The notes: generated by a model not told the origin, from the sequence alone. 64,000 nt of DNA from an uncultured Pseudomonadales bacterium (GCA_949372635.1 CASIAB010000002.1:186001-250000); one strand, 5' to 3'. Numbered from the stretch's first letter, positions 29,281 through 38,170 are shown. Numbers and translations: made by a program.

Positions 29281-30618
29281 TCAATCGTCGGCTGACGCGA
29301 TATCGCTCATCGGATTGCGGCGCTCAATCTCTGCAAGGTACTGCTCATCGGTCATCGAGTACCATCCAAGCCAAGAGAAAGCCATTTCATCGATAGTACG
29401 GGGGCCGTCGCCGGTCCAGTTCCTAGCATCGTGGTTTCCTGGGTTATTATCCGTATTGTCCATATAACTAATAATGTGACCTACGGTGCCAGCTGGAACC
29501 AGCGGGGCAACGTCGTCAGCGTAGTTATAGATCGTGTGCCAGTTGTAATCCCAGTTGGCGCAGCTGATAAGCTCAGTCTTGGCAGTGGCCCCCTCAGACG
29601 GGTAAATCAGCTCTAGGCATTGATATGCCCCCAAGCCATGCATATGTGGCTGGAATGCTGTAATAGTGGCGTTAGTGTGAAAGTACACATAACCATCCGT
29701 GCGAACAACTTCGCCAGCAGGAATATCTAAAAGGCTCTGCCGTTGTCCAAGCTGCTTAGACCAGCGGCGATATTCTGGCTCAGCTCCCTCAGGGTAGAAT
29801 ACGATACCCAGCTCGACTTTGGCATTAGTTTCCACTCCGATGGGATGCATGTGATAAGACAAGCGCACTTCGCTATCAGGTTCGAGCAGCACACCCGAGT
29901 TGTCTGGATAGATCTCTGCGCTTTTCCCCGAGGCATATTCGACCAGAAACTGATCGTCACCCTGATCAGTTCTGCTTTTTCCTGGCGAAGCATATGACAG
30001 TGCGTGGTGAACCACTCGACGTGTAGCATCATCTACAGCACGAGTCTGAATAGCTTTAATATAACGACCGTTCTGCATTTTACCGACGAGGTCCGTGGTA
30101 AAAATATCACCATACAGGTCCGGTCCACTAGCAGGTACCGTGTATTCCCAGTTAACGATCACATCTGGCGTTCCGATGCTCCAATCGGTCGAATCGGAAA
30201 ATTGCGATGCCGGAGGTAGGTCCGCAGGATTACCTTCTGGTGCACCGGCATTGACCCATGCAGAAATCATCTCGACTTGCTCATCGCTTAGCGAACGGTC
30301 GTTTTTGAACTTCTGAAGGCCAATAGTGCGGTCAATATGCCAAGGTGGCATCTGCCGGTTGACAACTTTGAGCTGAATCAGTGGAGCCCAGAGCTTGGCA
30401 TCGTCATAATTCATCAAGGGCATAGGGCCTATTCCCTCAGCACGATGACACTCTTGGCAGTTATCCTGCAGGATCGGCATGATGTCTCGAGAAAAAGTTA
30501 TATCTTGGTCGACGCTTTGGGCTGATGCCAGTGTTGGTGATAGTGAAATCACCATTCCCAGCACTGCCGACGAGATAATTCCCAGCGCTTTCATTTTTCG
30601 GCTAGTGGTAGCTTTCAT
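29281..30618 (-). CDS. Secreted cytochrome c/copper type II monooxygenase-like protein, copy 2
   Basis: 445 aa with a signal peptide (about 11-34, ending SAQ). The heme site is CQECH (54-58), with a likely Met ligand in RQMPP (M90). In the monooxygenase part, the PHM-like ligand pattern is His204-His205, HMH (256-258), HMH (325-327) and Met412 in TIDEM. Copy 1 at 19475-20839 has the same domain order and ligand spacing, with modest overall identity, so the two probably act on different substrates. The next gene to the right is an NHL propeller, as in the PHM/PAL pair of eukaryotic peptide amidation; a shared pathway is only inferred. Confidence 0.84.
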   Translation of the reverse strand: MKATTSRKMKALGIISSAVLGMVISLSPTLASAQSVDQDITFSRDIMPILQDNCQECHRAEGIGPMPLMNYDDAKLWAPLIQLKVVNRQMPPWHIDRTIGLQKFKNDRSLSDEQVEMISAWVNAGAPEGNPADLPPASQFSDSTDWSIGTPDVIVNWEYTVPASGPDLYGDIFTTDLVGKMQNGRYIKAIQTRAVDDATRRVVHHALSYASPGKSRTDQGDDQFLVEYASGKSAEIYPDNSGVLLEPDSEVRLSYHMHPIGVETNAKVELGIVFYPEGAEPEYRRWSKQLGQRQSLLDIPAGEVVRTDGYVYFHTNATITAFQPHMHGLGAYQCLELIYPSEGATAKTELISCANWDYNWHTIYNYADDVAPLVPAGTVGHIISYMDNTDNNPGNHDARNWTGDGPRTIDEMAFSWLGWYSMTDEQYLAEIERRNPMSDIASADD

Positions 30619-30980
30619 GACTATCTATACTCCTGAATTTTTGGTCTATTTAATTATCTGTTAAGAAGCTCGATGCACGCTTCGAATTAGGCTTAAGACT
30701 ACTTAATCGCTCACTCATAGTTATCAACTATCTTTTCTATCTTCCTATACTTATTTATCTCAACTGCTATTCGTTCTTCTACAATAATTTGTACGCCGTT
30801 TATCTACTTATTAGGCTCTCGTACACATAGGCAGATTAGAAACTATATCTATACAATACCATACGGTCAATATTGAAATACCTCAACTAAGTACATGAAG
30901 CACTCATTGCTAGCGCACTATAAGCCCGTTCTAAATAGACTGTCCCCCCGCGCCTCGAGATGATAAAGGTAGTCGCCCTA
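30619..30980. other. Upstream region of monooxygenase copy 2, no gene seen
   Basis: These 362 AT-rich bases have no convincing frame. At 30843-30856, CTATATCTATACAA resembles the 85-bp element core but has one base less in the spacer; it lies about 225 bases before the monooxygenase start, close to the 260-base distance of copy 1. It may be a weak member of the same operator set. Confidence 0.4.
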
Positions 30981-32171
30981 CTAATTGATCTCTCCATCTG
31001 GCCAAGGTGCTCCAGTGTTGTGATCGCTCAGAGCACGCAAACCTTGGAAGACAAATTTCTGCACGCGTTTACCTTCATAAGTTTCCGTCGTATAGATATT
31101 GCCTTTAGAATCACTGACGATACTGTGGGTACCGTAGAACAAGCCTGGTTGACGTCCTCCATCGCCGAATTCAGCGAGCTTCTCAAGTGAATCTCGATCC
31201 AGGATGTGAACCTTAAAATTACTGCCATCGGCCAAAAAGATGAACTCTTGGTCTGCATCTCTTGAAAATGCTATGTCCCAGACTGCGCCCGCACCACGGG
31301 TATTGCGCGCAACCTGCGCTTCTTTTACAAAGGTGCCGTCGGGACGGAAAACCTGAATTCGATCGGCACCACGGTCGCACACATAGATCAGACCATCATT
31401 GGAAGGCTCAGCGCAATGCACAGGACCAACAAATTGCTGCGGCAATGGCTCGTCCGGATCATAGAAAATCCCGGCATCGTCCGGTCGGTTACCATAGGCT
31501 CCCCAGTAGCGCTTGAATGCGCCAGTGGCGACATCAAGAACAGCGACTCGCTTATTGCCATAGCCGTCCGCAATGTATGCCTCGTTGGCTGCCGGGTCGA
31601 TAGCAATCTCGGCAACCTTATTGAAGTGTATGGTGCTGTTACTGTCGACGGGCTCTCCTGGCAACCCGATCTCACGCACGAACTCACCTTCCGCAGAAAA
31701 CACTAGTATGTGAGAATCAGCGCCCCCGTTGCCACCGATCCAGATATTGCCATTTGGCGCTATTTCGAGGCCGTGATTAGAGTCCGGCCAAGTATAACCC
31801 TGACCTGGACCACCCCAGGCGTTAACAACATTGCCTGCTGGGTCAAATTCAATAATTGGCGGAGCAGCCGTGCAACACTCTGCAACTCCGTTGTCGAGGC
31901 CAATTTCCTGGGTGGCAAAATTATTGTCCTGGTTCCGATGAACGATGTAGATGTGATCCCGAGAATCCACGGCGATGCCGATAGTGGCTCCCAGTATCCA
32001 CTTGTCGGGCAGGGGTTGGGGCCAGAATGGATCAACCACCATTTGCGGCGCTAAACGTTCATTGCTGGCCGCGGAGGCAGGCTGACTGAAGTGTTTCTGG
32101 CCCTGTTGAAACATGACAAGAAGCGCTGCGACAGCACCCAAAGTTCCACATATCCTTATTGTTTTCGTCAT
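30981..32171 (-). CDS. Secreted NHL-repeat six-bladed beta-propeller (PAL-like)
   Basis: 396 aa with a signal anchor (about 8-35). The body is a run of NHL repeats with the pattern DSRDHIYIVHR, APNGNIWIGGNGG, YIADGYGNKRVAVLD and YVCDRGADRIQVF, ending DSKGNIYTTETYEGKRVQKF. Such propellers include peptidyl-alpha-hydroxyglycine alpha-amidating lyase (PAL), which finishes the reaction started by PHM, but many are merely binding proteins; the catalytic PAL residues cannot be confirmed here. It lies between the copper monooxygenase and the 323-aa secreted protein gene, all leftward. Confidence 0.83.
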   Translation of the reverse strand: MTKTIRICGTLGAVAALLVMFQQGQKHFSQPASAASNERLAPQMVVDPFWPQPLPDKWILGATIGIAVDSRDHIYIVHRNQDNNFATQEIGLDNGVAECCTAAPPIIEFDPAGNVVNAWGGPGQGYTWPDSNHGLEIAPNGNIWIGGNGGADSHILVFSAEGEFVREIGLPGEPVDSNSTIHFNKVAEIAIDPAANEAYIADGYGNKRVAVLDVATGAFKRYWGAYGNRPDDAGIFYDPDEPLPQQFVGPVHCAEPSNDGLIYVCDRGADRIQVFRPDGTFVKEAQVARNTRGAGAVWDIAFSRDADQEFIFLADGSNFKVHILDRDSLEKLAEFGDGGRQPGLFYGTHSIVSDSKGNIYTTETYEGKRVQKFVFQGLRALSDHNTGAPWPDGEIN

Positions 32172-32295
32172 AGTCGGTTCCTTTAAAAGTGACGTTTAGT
32201 ATATAAAAAATACCTATCAAGCACTGGGGTGAAGCCAATTTGAATCAAAACTTTCTTTATGGGTTAACCCGCGAAAAGAGATCTAAAGCAATTCT

Positions 32296-33267
32296 TTATT
32301 GCTGACCAGACTGCCCCATTGCTTCCAGGCGTCGCCAGCCAGCGAGGATTCCCGCCATCGAATAGTTGCCTTCGTGGCAGGCATATTCATAGATAGGAAG
32401 CTCCGCGCGGCGCATTGGGAACATTGCAGTCCACGATGTTGTCCATGTAGCTGGGTCAGAGACAGTAAACTCATATCCCAAGGAGTCAGCGTCGATCAGC
32501 CAGAACCTCTCAATAAGGTGCATGTTGGCACTGGAATTACCAAACGCGGTGTCACGAGCGAAATGATCTGTTACTACGACTAGAGTATCGCCTTCCCAAT
32601 GACCAACAGAGTCGCCTTCCCATTTTCGCGGTGCTTCGCGATGCTCCGCGGTGTACATCTTTACCGGCCGCACGTTGTGCACCATCTCATTGTGGATAAG
32701 CACATAGTCCTCTGTTTGAACTAACTGCACATTATTATTGTAAGCACTCGGAATCATTGGAGGGCCAGAGTTGAACCCCATGATGCAGCGCTCTGCCAAT
32801 GGCCTTACTTCGACACCGGCGGCGTCGCGAGCAAGCTCTCTTCTAACCTCGTTGCGCTCCTGTGCCGCTTCGGTTAAAGCTGGAATACGTCCAGTGGGTG
32901 GGTCGGTAATTAGAGAAGTTCGGCCATCATCGAGAATCTCCTGTCCGCGGTCGTACCAGAACTCGTTATAGTCACCGGTGGTGGTGGTGTCGGTGAAATT
33001 ATCTCGATCACGCCGCTCCAGTTCTTCCAAGCGGAAAGCTTCTTGTTCTTCAGGGGTTAATAATTCCTTACCTGCAAGATCAGAGGGCCTTTGAAACGGG
33101 GTTATAGTGCGGAAATCCCAGGTGCCCTGAAGGTCAGGCCTGCCATTGGGCAGGCGAGGGATATCGGCATTCGTTGCCGATTGGGCCAAGATGGCATAGG
33201 GTGCACAAATAATGCTCAGTAAAGCTACTAATCCGGCTGCTTTCTTGTGAGTATTTTGAATCTTCAT
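32296..33267 (-). CDS. Secreted protein of unknown function with YEYACHEGNY motif, copy 1
   Basis: 323 aa with a signal peptide (ending LAQS). After it comes the family opening LPNGRPDLQGTWDF. Further on are GPPMIPSAYNNNVQLVQTEDYV, WEGDSVGHWEGDTLVV and the C-terminal YEYACHEGNYSMAGILAG. The protein at 59776-60792 has the same blocks (DGKPDLQGYW, MGDSVGYWEGDTLVV, YEYACHEGNYAFHGIMAG). This is a widespread secreted family in Acidobacteria and marine proteobacteria, to my knowledge without a proven function. The conserved His and Cys in ACHEGNY may be a metal site. An 85-bp element with TATAA-N4-TATAA lies 73 bases upstream. Confidence 0.82.
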   Translation of the reverse strand: MKIQNTHKKAAGLVALLSIICAPYAILAQSATNADIPRLPNGRPDLQGTWDFRTITPFQRPSDLAGKELLTPEEQEAFRLEELERRDRDNFTDTTTTGDYNEFWYDRGQEILDDGRTSLITDPPTGRIPALTEAAQERNEVRRELARDAAGVEVRPLAERCIMGFNSGPPMIPSAYNNNVQLVQTEDYVLIHNEMVHNVRPVKMYTAEHREAPRKWEGDSVGHWEGDTLVVVTDHFARDTAFGNSSANMHLIERFWLIDADSLGYEFTVSDPATWTTSWTAMFPMRRAELPIYEYACHEGNYSMAGILAGWRRLEAMGQSGQQ

Positions 33268-33338
33268 TCATACCTCTAATCTTTTTGAGAGCCTAGGAAG
33301 CGAGAATAAATTTAGCGAAAGAGTGATATCTAATGGCA

Positions 33339-33424
33339 CTATAACATTTATAACGTTTACGACATTAGTACTTTTGTGACTATTTGTCCAACAGCTTATT
33401 CTCCGAAACCAAACGATCGCTTTA
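33339..33424. promoter_or_regulatory. 85-bp element B, containing TATAA-N4-TATAA
   Basis: TATAA at 33340-33344 and 33349-33353 flank CATT, followed by CGTTTACGAC, ATTTGTCCAA and a TTCTCCGAAA-CGATCGC tail. The same blocks are in element A at 21096-21180. It lies 73-157 bases before the 323-aa protein's start. Confidence 0.55.
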
Positions 33425-33792
33425 GAGGGTATTTACAAGTTAACCACCCAAGCTGAGAAAGGCTGTAGAATTAGCATTCTATATAGCCGCTGACTTTCCC
33501 CTGATAGTAAAGGAACGCAGTCAAAATAACCTGAAGGGCATGCCGAAATCAAATGATGTCGATGGCTGAATAGCTCCCCAAAAGCCCCCCTACGTTTGAA
33601 ATCTCTATGCTTTGCCATTATTTTGGATTGCGATCCTTGTGCACCCAGAAGGACACATCTTGACTGTCACTAAACTCTTACTAGGCGAGGGAATAACTGT
33701 CTAGTATGCGATATTAAAAAGGCTAGAGTCCTAAATTGAGGAAAGCCGAAGCCAAAAAGACAAATGAAAATTAGAAGTGGCAATAATTACTC
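33425..33792. other. Gap before truA, no clear gene
   Basis: About 370 bases. A 61-codon frame at 33433-33618 (minus strand) lacks an RBS and family features. A TTGACT hexamer at 33660 lies about 130 bases before truA and may be part of its promoter, but a clear -10 box is not seen. Confidence 0.4.
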
Positions 33793-34590
33793 ATGAAAAA
33801 TCACCACTATCGCGCAGTGATCTCCTACAATGGTGGCAATTACTGCGGCTGGCAAGATTTGGGTGATGAAGAAGCTAAAGCTACAGTTCAGGGAACTATC
33901 ACTCAGGCGCTCAGAAAAATCTGTAAATATGCTGACTGCAGCGTGTCAGGGGCGAGCAGGACAGATGCAGGCGTTCATGCGCAGGGGCAAGTTGCCAAAC
34001 TCTCTATTCCGTTAAAAATCACAGCAGGAAATCTCCTGCTTGGCTTAAATTCTTTACTGCCTATGGACATTCGAATTTGGCAATGCGTTGAATGCCCGGC
34101 TGTTTTCAATCCGAACAGGCAAAGTATCAGTAAAAGATACCGGTATTATTTTTCTACCGACAGGATTAGCTCGCCAATACTGCATGGGATTGTTGCTCAT
34201 GTTCCATTAGAAATAGAAGGCGCTAAAAGCAATTCCCACTTGGACCTAGAGAAAATGAGGCAGGTCTGTCAGCTTTTTGTAGGGGAGCATGATTTTTACA
34301 GTTTTTCCAGCAAGGACAAGAATATTGATTCAACTGTTCGAACGATCTCTCAATTCCAAATAAAAAGCACAGATGCAATTGGGTTAGATGTCGATCTCTA
34401 TTACTTTGAAATTGAAGGAAATGGATTTCTGAGACATATGGTTCGTTATATTGTTGGCGCAATCTTTAAGGCGGGAAGACATACCATAGATTCTAAAGAT
34501 ATTCGTCAAGCTCTATGCAATCGAAGTGAACAAAAGTTCAGCCCAAAAGCCAAAGCTCAGGGACTTCACTTGATTGAAATTACTTACTAA
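33793..34590 (+). CDS. truA: tRNA pseudouridine38-40 synthase
   Basis: 265 aa. It isomerises U38-U40 in the anticodon arm of many tRNAs. The catalytic aspartate is D58 in GASRTDAGVHAQGQ. SYNGGNYCGWQ near the start and RYRYYFSTD, FYSFSSKD and FLRHMVRYIVGA later are all family motifs. Codons here end in A or T more often than in the housekeeping block, which could reflect transfer or relaxed bias. It is alone, outside the usual fimV-truA-trpF context, within the block that separates nnr from tsaE. Confidence 0.95.
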   Translation: MKNHHYRAVISYNGGNYCGWQDLGDEEAKATVQGTITQALRKICKYADCSVSGASRTDAGVHAQGQVAKLSIPLKITAGNLLLGLNSLLPMDIRIWQCVECPAVFNPNRQSISKRYRYYFSTDRISSPILHGIVAHVPLEIEGAKSNSHLDLEKMRQVCQLFVGEHDFYSFSSKDKNIDSTVRTISQFQIKSTDAIGLDVDLYYFEIEGNGFLRHMVRYIVGAIFKAGRHTIDSKDIRQALCNRSEQKFSPKAKAQGLHLIEITY

Positions 34591-34913
34591 AATATTGACG
34601 GCAATACCGTTCATTAATCAAGCCTAAACATACCGATAGCATAAACGCTAAAACACACAAGCCTCTAAATCAAGATTGTCGCTTCAAGAAGCGGTTGCAT
34701 CGTCAGTCGGTAATTGACGACAAGCCGACGAAGATCCACTCGAGTATAAAGTCACGCTATTTGGCCGATGACAATTATCGTCCGCCCCAGTTAAAGAAGC
34801 CCGTTAATGAATTAGGCTGCTCTAAACTGAAAGTGGGTACTTAACGCGCACATTAGACTTGTTCTTCGATTGCCTCTATCCTCTACTCAAAGCTTAAGAA
34901 TTATTGTCCGGTA
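34591..34913. other. Gap between truA and dgkA, no gene assigned
   Basis: A frame without any good start codon stays open from about 34598 to a TAA near 34845 and is rich in Lys and Arg. It has no family motif that I recognise and no RBS. It may be a gene remnant or chance; the rest is plain intergenic sequence. Confidence 0.35.
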
Positions 34914-35297
34914 ATGAGCGAAAACGAGTCAAATTCACAACTGCCGCCAAACAAAAAAGGCGTATCGCGATTGATTACCGCCACAGGATTTTCCTTGGCG
35001 GGCCTCAAGGCTGCGTTGCAGTACGAGGAAGCATTTCGACTCGAGGTTGTCATCTTCTGCATTCTTGCACCCGCAGGACTGTGGCTAGGCCAATCCCGAG
35101 TCGAGCAAGTGCTATTGGTTGGCTCCCTATTTGCGGTCTTGCTGATGGAGCTGATCAATTCAGCCCTGGAGGCAACCATCGACCGGAGTGGTAGTGAATA
35201 TAATATTCTCGCTGGCAGAGCGAAGGATATAGGCTCGGCCGCAGTCTTCGTAGCGCTGCTATTGGTCGTGTTTACATGGGGCATGCTGCTCCTCTAA
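34914..35297 (+). CDS. dgkA: Diacylglycerol kinase
   Basis: 127 aa integral membrane enzyme with three transmembrane helices. It phosphorylates diacylglycerol to phosphatidic acid and recycles the lipid left by osmoregulated-glucan or LTA-type phosphoglycerol transfer. Motifs match E. coli DgkA: EEAFRLEV at 41-48 and the ELINSALEATIDRSGSEYN-GRAKDIGSAAV stretch with its catalytic Glu. It is followed 69 bp later by an LTA-synthase-like phosphoglycerol transferase, which generates diacylglycerol, a sensible functional pair. Confidence 0.95.
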   Translation: MSENESNSQLPPNKKGVSRLITATGFSLAGLKAALQYEEAFRLEVVIFCILAPAGLWLGQSRVEQVLLVGSLFAVLLMELINSALEATIDRSGSEYNILAGRAKDIGSAAVFVALLLVVFTWGMLLL

Positions 35298-35366
35298 ATT
35301 TTCGTCATTTAGCTAAGTCCAGACAGAAAAGGTAAATTTGAAAAAGTTAGCGAACTGGAATCAGCA

Positions 35367-37346
35367 ATGAGCTCGATGCAGAAAATACAACTACTGCTTT
35401 TTTTCATGCCCGTCACCCTCGCCCATTATTACAACCTTGACAGAAGCCTTCTCTCCATTTTTTCTGCGTTACTTTCCGTATGCGTAATAGTTCTTACCAG
35501 TACCGCACTAATCAGTCGTATAGAAAACGACACTGTAAGAACCATCATTGGCTTGGTATTAATTTATTTACTGTCTTTCTACTATGCCTCGCAGTTTATT
35601 AGCTACTACTTACAGGGGAGTTACTTTAATCAGCAATACTTATTCCATTTTAATCTAACAACACTGCGCGAAAGCCTTGCCGCCTATTACCCCTTAATGT
35701 TTCTCATAGTCGGCTGGACAGTCTGCGTGCTATTTGGCTTCTACTATTTTAGGGAACGGCTACCACGCTCCAACCATTCATTACCTGCTCTAGCAGGTCT
35801 TTTCGTTCTAGCCCTAATGCTTGATCCTGGGCTGCGCCCGTCAGTTTTTGCTATGGCGAACTCGGCACTGTCGCCACGGATAGATTCACTGGATGCCATA
35901 GCTTGGGAAGAATTAAGTCTCGAGCAGGATGCATTGACGAACACCCAATTCACTTCGACTGCCGGAAAGAATCTATTATTCGTCTTTCTCGAAGGCTTTG
36001 AAGCGATCTATACCAATGAAAATCTCTTCCCCGGCTTGACTCCGAACCTGAAGGCATTAAACGAAGAAGGATGGCAGCTTGATAATATGCATCAGGTGGA
36101 GGGCTCGGGCTGGACAATGGCCGGAATAGTATCCAGCTTATGCGGTACACCGCTGTTGTATGAATCGAGTTTTGCTGGCAATGAGGTTCTTTTCTCGCGC
36201 ATGCTCGACAAAGCTACTTGCTTACCCGATGTGCTAAATGAAGCGGGATACCGACAAATATTCATGGGTGGTGCCGCGCTGGGCTTCGCAAACAAAGGCA
36301 GCTTTTTACGAGAGCACGGATTTGACACAACCCTAGGTAGCAGTGAGTTAGTCAACGAGCTTGCAGATCCCAACTATGTAACCGGCTGGGGGCTTTATGA
36401 TGATTCATTGTTTTCTCAAGCATTGGAGCAATTTAATAGCCTAGCCGCATCAGAACAGCCCTTTAATCTGACACTACTTACTGTAGATACTCATCACCCA
36501 ATTGGCGAGCCCTCCGCAAGCTGCAGCGAATATGATCAGATTGACAATTCTATCCTGCACGCTGTTCACTGCACCGACTATTTGTTGGGAAAATTTCTCG
36601 ACCAAGTTAAAGCACATCCCGCCTATAAAGATACAGTGGTGGTTCTTGTCTCCGATCACCTCGCAATGCGTAATAATGCCTTCCCACTATTTCCTGAGAA
36701 CTATCAACGACGACTGTATTTCAATGTGTTGAACTCAAACGTTGCTGCTGAGCGAGAAATATTTGCTACACCGCTGGACATCGCACCTACTGTATTGCAG
36801 CTGTTAGGAGTGCAGCATGATGTTGCGTTTCTTGCAGGCTTGGATTTACTGAACATGCCTTTGAAAGACGCGGTGAGAAATACCTACGATCCGAACTGGC
36901 TCGATGCCATACGCTATATCAACAGCAACCATCTCTCTACGGTCGAAGGGAATATTACTTTCTCGCTAAATCGGCGAAGCCTAGGCGAGATAGAATTTTC
37001 TGAAAGTATATCAAACGCAAGGTACAGCGGTGGGCAATTACAGTTCAATGCAACGACAGGAGACCCTTACTTCATGCTACCTGCCTTTGGTGATGCACAG
37101 TTCAACGATACAATGCTTTATCTAACAATTAAAACCGAGGAAAAACTCAATGTGGCAATTTACTTCGAGACTGAAACCGGTCAGGGCTACTCGGAAGAGA
37201 ACACATTGCAACGGTATATTGAAGTCGGCCTCAATCGGATAGTTTTCGAATTGAATGGCGTTGCTACTGGGAGCCGGATCCGTATCGATCCTGGGCATCT
37301 TCCTGGTCGCTATAGCATTCAAGAATTGGAAATTAGAGCACAATAG
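35367..37346 (+). CDS. LTA synthase/OpgB-like membrane phosphoglycerol transferase
   Basis: 659 aa. About five N-terminal membrane helices (to residue 160) precede an extracytoplasmic sulfatase-fold domain. This domain holds KNLLFVFLEGFEAIY, then GSGWTMAGIVSSLCG with the threonine nucleophile, LTVDTHHPIG, and VVVLVSDHLAMRN. Its closest function is OpgB/MdoB, which moves phosphoglycerol from phosphatidylglycerol onto periplasmic glucans, or LTA-synthase-like enzymes of gram-negatives. A beta-rich C-terminal part (about 510-659) is less usual. It is coupled by position to dgkA, and its stop is 7 bases from the convergent nnr stop. Confidence 0.9.
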   Translation: MSSMQKIQLLLFFMPVTLAHYYNLDRSLLSIFSALLSVCVIVLTSTALISRIENDTVRTIIGLVLIYLLSFYYASQFISYYLQGSYFNQQYLFHFNLTTLRESLAAYYPLMFLIVGWTVCVLFGFYYFRERLPRSNHSLPALAGLFVLALMLDPGLRPSVFAMANSALSPRIDSLDAIAWEELSLEQDALTNTQFTSTAGKNLLFVFLEGFEAIYTNENLFPGLTPNLKALNEEGWQLDNMHQVEGSGWTMAGIVSSLCGTPLLYESSFAGNEVLFSRMLDKATCLPDVLNEAGYRQIFMGGAALGFANKGSFLREHGFDTTLGSSELVNELADPNYVTGWGLYDDSLFSQALEQFNSLAASEQPFNLTLLTVDTHHPIGEPSASCSEYDQIDNSILHAVHCTDYLLGKFLDQVKAHPAYKDTVVVLVSDHLAMRNNAFPLFPENYQRRLYFNVLNSNVAAEREIFATPLDIAPTVLQLLGVQHDVAFLAGLDLLNMPLKDAVRNTYDPNWLDAIRYINSNHLSTVEGNITFSLNRRSLGEIEFSESISNARYSGGQLQFNATTGDPYFMLPAFGDAQFNDTMLYLTIKTEEKLNVAIYFETETGQGYSEENTLQRYIEVGLNRIVFELNGVATGSRIRIDPGHLPGRYSIQELEIRAQ

Positions 37347-37353
37347 AAGATAA

Positions 37354-38154
37354 CTATCCCCACATTGGATTCACGAGTTGCCGAATGTATGGCATGAGAT
37401 CTGTCGCTGCCATACCACGCGGGCCGTCTGCCTGCATTGAGAGATCTGCTGCCTCGCCGTGAATGCAGACGCCGTTACAGAGGCTGCTCTCTAGCGAGCT
37501 ACCCTGCGCTACCAGACTGCCCACGATTCCACTTAACACATCACCCATCCCGCCAGTTGCCATGCCTGCATTACCTTCGCTACAGAGAAAGAGTTTTTGC
37601 TGCGATTTTTTGGCGGTACAGATCAGACTGCCGCTCCCCTTGAGGAGGCAAACACCGCCCCAGATGTCATGCAGTTGACGAACGGCGGCGAAGCGATCGG
37701 CCTGTATCTCGCCGATCGAGCATTTTAGGAGCGCTGCTGCCTCGCCCGGATGCGGGGTGAGTATCCAGTTATTCCTTTTTATTTCGGTACCTTTCTCGGC
37801 TGTGCTCTGTTCTCTCTTCTCGGCAAGTAGATGCAAGGCGTCGGCATCAATAACCAGAGGCTTGTCCATTGATATCTGTGTGGAAAGCGCCTTCTGCATT
37901 AAGCATCGCGCCCAGCTCCCGCGACCCAGGCCAGGGCCAATTATGATCGTGGTTACTTTAGAAATGAGGTCGTCGATATGCGGGTTGTCATCTTCGGTAC
38001 CTAGCACCATAACCTCCGGCCGTCTCGCTAACAAAGCTGGCCGATGGGCGGAGCGAGTGATGACACTGACAAGGCCTGCCCCACTTCGCAGAGCCGCCTC
38101 GGCTGCCATTATTACGGCACCGCCGAAACTCGAATCGCCGCCGATGACTAGCAC
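37354..38154 (-). CDS. nnr: NAD(P)HX dehydratase part of frameshifted Nnr
   Basis: 266 aa frame from a GTG that is not a true start. It is the C-terminal ribokinase-like half of Nnr, which removes water from damaged NAD(P)H hydrates using ADP. Visible motifs are VIGGDSSFGGA, IIGPGLGRGSW, TPHPGEAAALL and NAGMATGGMGDVLSGI. Upstream in this frame, before the GTG, the sequence encodes ASHKGSHGHV, exactly the conserved link HKGxxGHV of full-length Nnr. The N-terminal half is in the next frame at 38171-38935, so this is one gene split by a frameshift near 38195. Confidence 0.88.
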   Translation of the reverse strand: MLVIGGDSSFGGAVIMAAEAALRSGAGLVSVITRSAHRPALLARRPEVMVLGTEDDNPHIDDLISKVTTIIIGPGLGRGSWARCLMQKALSTQISMDKPLVIDADALHLLAEKREQSTAEKGTEIKRNNWILTPHPGEAAALLKCSIGEIQADRFAAVRQLHDIWGGVCLLKGSGSLICTAKKSQQKLFLCSEGNAGMATGGMGDVLSGIVGSLVAQGSSLESSLCNGVCIHGEAADLSMQADGPRGMAATDLMPYIRQLVNPMWG

Positions 38155-38170
38155 ATGACCGTGGCTACCC

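Noticed and set aside
33433..33618. 61-codon minus-strand frame before truA
   Set aside because: No ribosome-binding site, no hydrophobic or domain pattern, in a region with regulatory signals.
34598..34845. Basic open frame between truA and dgkA without ATG
   Set aside because: Only about 80 codons, no start codon with RBS and no motif; the odds of such a frame by chance are not small.
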